A DNA stretch of 14,780 nt from Svornostia sp051306365 (GTDB lineage: Bacteria; Actinomycetota; Thermoleophilia; Solirubrobacterales; Solirubrobacteraceae), in assembly GCA_051306365.1 (NCBI GenBank), contig JBPPNC010000131.1, positions 1 to 14,780 of the forward strand, in the 5' to 3' direction. The notes under the pieces were generated by a model. It did no database searches, had not been told where the DNA came from, and saw only the letters and a list, made by a program, of their open reading frames with translations. Made by a program: the position numbers and the translations under genes. The first letter of the stretch is position 1. Each line of letters starts with the position of its first letter. Positions 7,801 to 13,351 of this stretch are shown in pieces.

Positions 7801-8299
7801 GCTCGCGTCGCCCGGCAGCGAGTTCCACGTCCTCGATCTCGTGGGAGGGGCGGCCGCCACCCGTGCGAACGCGCCGCAGACCGCCGCCGCGGCGGTGCAG
7901 GCCGGCCTGTCGGTCGGCGACAGCGGCGACGCGGGCGCGCTGCTCGACGACACGGCGAAGCGCGCCTACCGCGAACGCATCGCCGACCTCGAGACGGACC
8001 TCGCCGAAGCCGAGCGCTTCCACGACGACGAGCGCGCCGCCCGGGCCCGCGCCGAGCTCGACTACGTCGTCCAGGAGCTCAGCGCCGCCGTCGGGCTCGG
8101 CGGACGCGACCGGCGGGCCGCGAGCGACGCCGAGCGCGCGCGGGTCAACGTGACGCGCGCGATCCGCTCGGCGGTGAAGCGCATCGCCGAGCAGGACGAC
8201 ACGGTCGGCGGGCACCTCGCCGTGTCGGTCCGCACCGGTCTCTTCTGCCGCTACGACCCGGACCCGGGCAGCACCATCGCCTGGGACGTCCGCGACTGA
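4802..8299 (+). CDS. Large AAA_16/TPR regulator-type ATPase with a conserved C-terminal domain
   Basis: This 1165-residue cytoplasmic protein resembles the STAND/MalT-like regulators of actinobacteria. After a Pro/Gly-rich leader (1-50), HVVGRDRELEELEAAL opens an AAA_16 NTPase with Walker A GDPGVGKT (83-90), the GRCWEDGGAPAFWPW motif (110-124), Walker B LVVVLDD (201-207) and TEGNPLFVDEI (296-306). Residues from about 430 to 930 are Ala/Leu/Glu-rich helical repeats of TPR type. The last 205 residues (from about 960) begin with a winged-helix-like segment (KGMDHLARLLASPGSEFHVLDL). They continue with a charged helix pair, AVGLGGRDRRAASDAERARV, and a TGLFCRYDPDP tail. No LuxR-type HTH is evident. 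The ATG at 4802 overlaps the cyclase-like gene stop. The oxidase gene starts 1 nt after its stop, so co-expression is expected. It probably integrates a signal with ATP binding; the target is unknown. Confidence 0.85.
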   Translation: MSVTTPAPSSGHGALSGLGSMGAADVGPGGPPDRLQHSQPPAVMPSPDPTSSHVVGRDRELEELEAALHDADEGRGHLYLIAGDPGVGKTTLCEALHERAEAFGARVHWGRCWEDGGAPAFWPWVQIVRAHASKLTPEELRTALGAGAEPLAHLVPELRRALPELAHATTTTAGTPEQHRFALFDALGTLLVAAAQQSPPLVVVLDDLHAADEPSLRALRFVARHLRNAPLLLVGTYREAEVRERPETAELLGNVAGDARRMALTGLDATAVRTLVQRLADGGVSDARVAEIARVTEGNPLFVDEIVRLWAGGGALKGTASAPLPDGVRQAIRRRFAPLPEPTREVLEVASVLGREFSVPALQPLTALNRDQLADRLTSAVDQHVLVPGAQLGRYRFGHALMREVLYDGLPAPRRIALHRRAGEALEEIYAADLEPRLAELAHHFLQAAPGGGARRGVEYALGAGRRALDQLAFEEAAALLRRGLEADALEPEDPRLTGELLVALGEAEIQSGARAAGRETLDRATAHAQRHGDAELLAQSALTLGDWGLSPGIVDEQLVTLLEAALAALPEGDSELRARCQARLALALYWSDRAERRRALGQEAAAMARRLGDDATLAAVLADAHLASWGPDSTEEAIRVSREVQRLAESVGDEERALHARSWRVTPLLEMADIPGVERQIATFAALANDYRQPLSLWYAPLLQAIRSLMRGELEEAERFEQEAAQRIGEVEDSVGVLLIAGQMWVLRREQGRLVEMREPTAGLVQAHPGIPTWRCALAVVELEAGDRAAARHHVQGIIERGLDAIPRDNVWLLAHALLGEACAAVGNPEWCAQIEERLAPYAHLHATVPDAATIGPISRPLGLLAAAQGDRERARGYFSDAVASARAADAPTLVSRALIDAADALAEADPVAARMWAREALVIAEPLGQAGVVERARARLGREAEPEPASTPMPVLAKPGNGRRIAVLRREGEMWAIELDGGVRHVRHTKGMDHLARLLASPGSEFHVLDLVGGAAATRANAPQTAAAAVQAGLSVGDSGDAGALLDDTAKRAYRERIADLETDLAEAERFHDDERAARARAELDYVVQELSAAVGLGGRDRRAASDAERARVNVTRAIRSAVKRIAEQDDTVGGHLAVSVRTGLFCRYDPDPGSTIAWDVRD

Positions 8300-8300
8300 C

Positions 8301-9998
8301 ATGGCCACGACCGAGCACCACGACGTCATCGTCGTCGGCTCGGGGTTCGGAGGGTCCGTCACCGCCTGCCGCCTTGCGGAGGGCGGGATGGACGTCTGCG
8401 TCCTCGAGCGCGGCAGGGCGATCGCCCCCGGCGACTTCCCGCGCACCGCGCGCCAGCTGCGCGACGGGTTCTGGGACCCGAGCGAGGGCCTGCACGGCAT
8501 GTTCGACGTGTGGTCGTTCAAGGAGCTCGGCGCGGTCGTCGCCAGCGGGCTCGGCGGCGGGTCGCTGATCTACGCCAACGTGCTGCTGCGCAAGGACCGT
8601 GAGTGGTTCGTCGAGCGGCGCGACGGCGCGCCCTGGGCGTGGCCGGTCACGTACGACGACCTGGCGCCGCACTACGCCCGCGTGGAGGACGACCTGGCCG
8701 CGACCCCGTTCCCGGGCGACTACCTCGACCGCGCGCCGAAGGCGGCCGAGTTTCAGCAGGCGGCCGAGGCGGCGGGGCTCGCGACGTTCCGCCCGCCGCT
8801 GGCCGTCGTCTTCGCCGAGAACGGCGCCGACCCCACCCCAGGCCGCCCGCTGCCGGACGACGACAACTACCACGGGGCCGCGCGCCGCACGTGCACGCTG
8901 TGCGGCGAATGCGACCTCGGCTGCAACGTCGGGGCGAAGCAGACCATGGACCTCACGTACCTCTCGCGTGCGTGGCGCGCGAAGGCGACGATCCACACCC
9001 GCACCGAGGTGCGGGGGATCGCACGGCGCGAGGGCGGCGGGTTCGTCCTCACCGCAGTCACCCACCCGGAGGACCGCGAGGGCCGGCCGACCGACACCGG
9101 TGACCCCGCGCTCTGCCCGCCGAAGACGTACACGTGCCGGCGCCTCGTCCTCGCCGCGGGAGCGCTCGGGACGACATACCTGCTGCTGCGCAACCGCGAC
9201 GCGCTCGGCATCCGAACCGACGCGCTCGGAACCCGCTTCAACGGCAACGGCGACCACCTCGCGTTCGTCCGGCGCGCCGGGTCGCCGACCTCGGGGAAGG
9301 CGCAGCGCCTGCGCGAGCTGGAGGGCAGCCGCGGCCCCGTCATCACGACGACGGCGCGCGAGCCCGACGACGCCTCCGGCATGGCCGGGTACTACCTCCA
9401 GGACGCGGGCTACCCGTCGCACGCCGCGTGGATGCTGCAGCTCGTCGGGACGCCGCGCGCGATCTGGCACGCCCGCGGGACGATCGTCCGGCTTCTGCGC
9501 GAACGGCTGACCGGCCACGCCGACCCGCGCGCCGGCGCCGATCTCGCCGCGCTGTTCGGGGACCTGCGGACGAGCACCGGCTTCGTCCCGCTCCTCGGGA
9601 TGGGCCGCGAGATCGCGCACGCACGGCTCGAGCTGGCTCCCGACGGCAAGACGCTCGTCACCGACTGGTCGCGCCGCCGCGCCGGCCGGGTGTTCGGCCG
9701 GCTCCGTAGCGCCTCGCGGGCCGTCGCCGAGCGGCTCGGGGGCCGGTTCTTCGCCGATCCCGTCGGGCGGCGGCGGCCTTCCACGATCACGGTGCACGCG
9801 CTGGGCGGCGCGCCGATGGGTCGTGACCAGCGCGAGGGGGTCGTCGACGAGTACGGCGAAGTCTTCGAATGCCGCGGGCTGACCGTCGCATGTGGCGCGG
9901 CGATGCCGGGCTCCGTCGGGCCGAACCCCAGCCTCACCATCGCCGCCTTCGCCGACCGGCACGCCGAGCACATCCTGAGCGAGGAGACCACGCCATGA
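8301..9998 (+). CDS. GMC-family flavin oxidase, ChoD/cholesterol oxidase-like
   Basis: This 565-residue FAD enzyme is predicted to oxidise a secondary or primary alcohol, with O2 as the likely acceptor giving H2O2. VIVVGSGFGGSV (9-20) is the dinucleotide-binding loop with GxGxxG at 13-18 and E36 ending the second strand. GLGGGSLIYANVL is the family's second FAD-binding motif. The C-terminal catalytic pair is H499 in TVHALGGAPMG and N542 in VGPNPSLTIAA. Four cysteines, C198, C201, C204 and C208 (CxxCxxCxxxC, before NVGAK), sit as in ChoD-like members and could bind an iron-sulfur cluster. No Sec or Tat signal is visible, so the enzyme should be cytoplasmic or peripheral. Family resemblance is strongest to mycobacterial ChoD, but the actual substrate (sterol, hopanoid or other alcohol) cannot be read from sequence. 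The ATG lies 1 nt after the ATPase stop, and the stop overlaps the hydrolase start. Confidence 0.88.
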   Translation: MATTEHHDVIVVGSGFGGSVTACRLAEGGMDVCVLERGRAIAPGDFPRTARQLRDGFWDPSEGLHGMFDVWSFKELGAVVASGLGGGSLIYANVLLRKDREWFVERRDGAPWAWPVTYDDLAPHYARVEDDLAATPFPGDYLDRAPKAAEFQQAAEAAGLATFRPPLAVVFAENGADPTPGRPLPDDDNYHGAARRTCTLCGECDLGCNVGAKQTMDLTYLSRAWRAKATIHTRTEVRGIARREGGGFVLTAVTHPEDREGRPTDTGDPALCPPKTYTCRRLVLAAGALGTTYLLLRNRDALGIRTDALGTRFNGNGDHLAFVRRAGSPTSGKAQRLRELEGSRGPVITTTAREPDDASGMAGYYLQDAGYPSHAAWMLQLVGTPRAIWHARGTIVRLLRERLTGHADPRAGADLAALFGDLRTSTGFVPLLGMGREIAHARLELAPDGKTLVTDWSRRRAGRVFGRLRSASRAVAERLGGRFFADPVGRRRPSTITVHALGGAPMGRDQREGVVDEYGEVFECRGLTVACGAAMPGSVGPNPSLTIAAFADRHAEHILSEETTP

Positions 9999-11686
9999 GC
10001 AGCCTGCGCTTCACCGAGGAGATGGACGGCCACCTGCACCACGACCCCGCCGAGACCGACCACGAGCGCGGACGGCGCCGCGGCGAGCAGGCGGGCACCT
10101 CCGCGATGTTCCACCTCACCATCGAGGTCGACGACAGCGACGCGTTCCTCACCGACCCCGAGCACCGCGCGTCTGCTCGCGGCTGGGTGAAGCTCGGCAA
10201 CCAGGCGTACCCGGTGACGGACGGCGTCTTCAACCTCTTCCCCGACACCGAGGATCCGCGCCGGCAGGAGATGCGCTATCTCCTGCCGTTCACCGGCGGC
10301 GACGGGCGGGCGCTCATCCTGGTCGGCGAGAAGCACGTGCGCGACGAGGAGGGCTTCGACGTCTGGCGCGACACCACAACGCTGCACACCGAGCTGCGCG
10401 TGGAGGCGACCGGCGAGCTGCTGGCGATCGGCATCCTGCGCCTCACCGCCGGGGACTTCCTGCGCCAGCTCACGACGGTCGGATGGGACGGCACCGCAGC
10501 GCCGCTCGCCTTCGGCGGATTCTTCGCCAAGACCATCTGGCAGGTCTACGGCGCCCAGCGGCTGCCCGACGAGCCGAAGCGGCGGCCGCCGGCGCCGCGC
10601 ACCCCACCGGTCCCGCTGCGCGAGGACATCGTCCCGTACACGACCGAGGACGGGTTCACCGGGCACCTCGTGCGCGTGCGCCACGCCGAGCGCGGGCCGC
10701 ACCTCGGGCCCGTGTACATGGCCGCCGGCTCGTCGGTGCGCACGAACATCTTCCGCGCGCCGATCTCGATCAACATCGTCGAGCGGCTCGTCGAGGAGGG
10801 GTACGACGTCTGGCTGAACGAGTGGCGCGCGAGCTTCGAGCACGCGCGCAACCCATGGTCGCTCGACGAGGGCGCGCTCTACGACCACCCCGAGGGGGTC
10901 CGCACCGTCGTCCGGGAGACCGGCGTGCAGCGGATCAAGGCGCTCGTGCACTGCCAGGGCAGCTCGTCGTTCTTCATGGGCCTCGTGAGCGGGAAGATGC
11001 CGCAGATCGACACCGTCGTGTGCAACGCGATGGCGCTCCACCCCGTCGTCCACCCGCGGTCGAAGGCGAAGATCGTGGGGCTGACACCGCTCATGGGCCT
11101 CGTGGCCGACTACGTCGACATCGGCTGGGGCATCCGCCCGCAGAACTGGCTGTCGCACGTGATCCGGCAGTGGGTGCGCCTGACGAACCGCGAGTGCGAC
11201 AACCTGGTGTGCCGGATCTCGAGCTTCTTCTACGGCTACAGCCGGTCGGCGATGTGGGACCACGCGAAGCTGTCGCGCGAGACCCACGACTGGCTGACCG
11301 ACGAGTTCGAGTGGATCCCGATCCGCTTCTTCCGCCAGATGCGCCGCAGCATCCTGCGCGGGCACCTCGTCTGGGACCAGCCGCACGCGGGCGTGCCGAC
11401 GGACCTGTGCGCGCAGCCGCCGCAGACCGACGCGAGGATCACGTTCCTGCAGGGCACGGCGAACCGCTGCTTCGTCCCGGACAGCCAGGAGCGCTCGTAC
11501 GCGTGGTTCGACGAGCATCAGCCCGGCCGGCACCGCCTGCGCGAGCTGCGCGGCTACGGGCACTTCGACTGCTGGATGGGCGACGACGCGCCGCTCGACG
11601 TCTTCCCCGTCGTGCTCGACGCGCTCGCCGGAGCGCCCTCCGGCGCGCTGAACATCGTTCCGTCGCGCGTTACGCCGGTCCCCTGA
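9995..11686 (+). CDS. Alpha/beta hydrolase with Cys nucleophile elbow, partner of the GMC oxidase
   Basis: This 563-residue protein has a beta-rich N-terminal part (about 1-160; LRFTEEMDGHL, FHLTIEVDDSDAFL, VTDGVFNLF, WRDTTTL) followed by an alpha/beta hydrolase domain. VYMAAGSSVRTN (240-251) is the probable oxyanion-hole strand, and DVWLNEWRAS (271-280) is typical of the fold. The nucleophile elbow reads VHCQGSSS with C320 where lipases have Ser, as in PHA synthases and dienelactone hydrolases. GYGHFDCW supplies the likely catalytic H523, while GTANRCFVPDSQE holds the acid-residue region with Asn where Asp is common. From memory, related domains occur fused behind GMC oxidases in longer bacterial proteins; here they are separate genes joined by an ATGA overlap, with a Shine-Dalgarno (GAGGAG, 9981-9986). 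It might cleave an ester or lactone made by the oxidase, which is inference. The last codons contain the promoter-like element of the peroxidase gene. Confidence 0.78.
   Translation: MSSLRFTEEMDGHLHHDPAETDHERGRRRGEQAGTSAMFHLTIEVDDSDAFLTDPEHRASARGWVKLGNQAYPVTDGVFNLFPDTEDPRRQEMRYLLPFTGGDGRALILVGEKHVRDEEGFDVWRDTTTLHTELRVEATGELLAIGILRLTAGDFLRQLTTVGWDGTAAPLAFGGFFAKTIWQVYGAQRLPDEPKRRPPAPRTPPVPLREDIVPYTTEDGFTGHLVRVRHAERGPHLGPVYMAAGSSVRTNIFRAPISINIVERLVEEGYDVWLNEWRASFEHARNPWSLDEGALYDHPEGVRTVVRETGVQRIKALVHCQGSSSFFMGLVSGKMPQIDTVVCNAMALHPVVHPRSKAKIVGLTPLMGLVADYVDIGWGIRPQNWLSHVIRQWVRLTNRECDNLVCRISSFFYGYSRSAMWDHAKLSRETHDWLTDEFEWIPIRFFRQMRRSILRGHLVWDQPHAGVPTDLCAQPPQTDARITFLQGTANRCFVPDSQERSYAWFDEHQPGRHRLRELRGYGHFDCWMGDDAPLDVFPVVLDALAGAPSGALNIVPSRVTPVP
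11649..11676 (+). promoter_or_regulatory. Promoter-like element of the peroxidase gene, inside the hydrolase 3' end
   Basis: GAAC at 11650-11653 and CGCGTTACGCC at 11666-11676 are separated by exactly 12 nt, as in the element at 4208. The dyad GAAC-ATC-GTTC (11650-11660) is perfect. The predicted transcript would begin near 11683-11686, giving about 28-31 nt of leader before the peroxidase ATG at 11714, where AGGGAG (11701-11706) is a good Shine-Dalgarno. The peroxidase may thus be expressed apart from the upstream operon. Confidence 0.55.
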
Positions 11687-11713
11687 CGGTCCGCACACGC
11701 AGGGAGAGAGCGC

Positions 11714-13318
11714 ATGATCCGCAGCACGGCACGCAGCGGGCCCTCAGGGCCCGGGACAACGACGAACCCCGGGACCGCCGGGCTGACTCCCGCACCCCCG
11801 CCCGCGCCGCACGGCATCGCGCCCGAGCGCGGACGGGACCACACGCCGCGCTCGTCCACCGACCACGGCCGGTTCGGCCGCCTCTTCCGCACCGCACCGG
11901 TATTCGAGGTCCCCCGTGCAGAGCTGCTCGAACTCGGCGCGCGCATGGTCGCCCCCGCCGCGCCGGAACTGCCCGAGGACCTGCCCGACCCGGCGGACAA
12001 CACGGCGATTCCCGCGGGCTACACGTACCTCGGCCAGTTCATCGACCACGACATCACGTTCGACCCGGCCTCCTCGCTGCAGCGCCAGCACGACCCCGAC
12101 GCGCTGGAGAACTTCCGCACGCCACGGCTCGATCTCGACGCCGTCTACGGCCGCGGGCCGGCCGACCAGCCGTACCTGTACGACGACGAGGATCACGCGA
12201 AGCTCCGGCTCGGCGCGCGCGTGGGCGACACCGGGCCGGAGGCGGGGCCCGACCTGCCGCGCATCGGCAACGTCGCGCTGATCGGCGACCCGCGCAACGA
12301 CGAGAACCTCATCATCAGCCAGCTTCACGCCGTCTTCCTGCGCTTCCACAACGCGGTCGTCGACGGAGTGCGGGCCGAGGGCGGGTTCGCGCCCGGCGAC
12401 GTGCTCGCCGAAGCACAGCGCCGCGTGCGCTGGCACTACCAGTGGGTGATCCTCAACGACTTCCTGCCGCGCATGTGCGGCGAGGACGTCATGCACGACG
12501 TGCTCCATCGCGACGAGTTCGTCGTCACCACCGGCTGGGCACCCGACCCCGCCCCGCTGCACCCGATGGACCCCGGCCACCCGGTGAGCAGCACCACCGA
12601 GGTCGTCCGCCCGCGGCTGCGCTTCTACCACTACGACCGCGCACCGTTCATCCCCATCGAGTTCTCCGCCGCGGCGTACCGGTTCGGCCATGCGATGGTC
12701 CGCCAGAGCTACTTCATCAACGACACCATCCGTCAGCGCACGAGCGGCCTGCGCATCCTGCTGTTCAGCGACAGCACCAACCCGCTGGCGAACCTCAACG
12801 GGCACCGCCCGCTGCCGCCGCAGTGGGGCATCGACTGGAAACTCTTCTTCCGCACCAGCGGCGAGCCGCACCGCCCGCAGCCGAGCCACCGCATCGACGA
12901 CCGGCTCGTCGCGCCGCTCGGACAGCTCCGGGGGACCGACGGGACCGCCGTGATGCGCTCGCTCGCGGTTCGCAACCTGCTGCGCGGTGCGTCACTCGGG
13001 GTGCCGTCCGGCCAGGCGGTGGCACGCGCAATGTCCCTCGACCCGCTGCCCGCAGCGAACCTGGGGCTCGAGGCGCTGCCGGCGCTCGAACGCCACACAC
13101 CGCTCTGGTACTACGTCCTGCGCGAGGCCGGCGAGCTCTGCCAGGGCTGCTGTCTGGGTCCGGTCGGCGGGCGGATCGTCGCAGAGACGATCGTCGGGCT
13201 CGTGGCGGGAGACCCGCTGTCGTACCTGCGCGTGGAGCCGGGCTGGACGCCGACGCTGCCGTTCGCCGGCGACACGTTCCGCATGCCCGACCTCGTCGCC
13301 GTGGCACAGCGCGGCTGA
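11714..13318 (+). CDS. Heme peroxidase, animal-peroxidase superfamily
   Basis: This 534-residue heme protein belongs to the peroxidase-cyclooxygenase superfamily (An_peroxidase). It is predicted to use H2O2 to oxidise an organic or halide substrate. YTYLGQFIDHDITFDP carries the distal D111-H112 pair typical for heme linkage and peroxide activation. NVALIGDPRNDENLIISQLH and the following RFHN motif are strongly conserved in the superfamily. AAYRFGHAMVRQSYF contains the proximal heme ligand H326. The first 60 residues are Pro/Gly/Arg-rich and probably disordered. There is no signal peptide, so the enzyme is likely cytoplasmic, unlike many animal relatives. The start at 11714 is supported by AGGGAG 7 nt upstream. 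It lies 27 nt after the hydrolase gene and has its own promoter-like element. Its neighbour, a GMC oxidase, would produce its co-substrate H2O2. Its own substrate is unknown. Confidence 0.9.
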   Translation: MIRSTARSGPSGPGTTTNPGTAGLTPAPPPAPHGIAPERGRDHTPRSSTDHGRFGRLFRTAPVFEVPRAELLELGARMVAPAAPELPEDLPDPADNTAIPAGYTYLGQFIDHDITFDPASSLQRQHDPDALENFRTPRLDLDAVYGRGPADQPYLYDDEDHAKLRLGARVGDTGPEAGPDLPRIGNVALIGDPRNDENLIISQLHAVFLRFHNAVVDGVRAEGGFAPGDVLAEAQRRVRWHYQWVILNDFLPRMCGEDVMHDVLHRDEFVVTTGWAPDPAPLHPMDPGHPVSSTTEVVRPRLRFYHYDRAPFIPIEFSAAAYRFGHAMVRQSYFINDTIRQRTSGLRILLFSDSTNPLANLNGHRPLPPQWGIDWKLFFRTSGEPHRPQPSHRIDDRLVAPLGQLRGTDGTAVMRSLAVRNLLRGASLGVPSGQAVARAMSLDPLPAANLGLEALPALERHTPLWYYVLREAGELCQGCCLGPVGGRIVAETIVGLVAGDPLSYLRVEPGWTPTLPFAGDTFRMPDLVAVAQRG

Positions 13319-13343
13319 ACATCGTGCGCCGCCGCGTCACGCC
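13316..13343 (+). promoter_or_regulatory. Promoter-like element of the decarboxylase gene, overlapping the peroxidase stop codon
   Basis: GAAC at 13317-13320 shares two bases with the peroxidase TGA. After 12 nt comes CGCGTCACGCC at 13333-13343, one base different from the other two copies. The upstream half reads GAACATCGT, as in the element at 11650. The ATG at 13352 is 13 nt from the central A and has no properly spaced Shine-Dalgarno (GGTGGG lies only 1-2 nt away), so leaderless translation is likely. Confidence 0.55.
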
Positions 13344-13351
13344 TGGTGGGC

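Noticed and set aside
5936..8521. Minus-strand open frame of 861 residues opposite the ATPase and oxidase genes
   Set aside because: No recognisable domain; the opposing frame has Walker and FAD motifs with correct coding bias.
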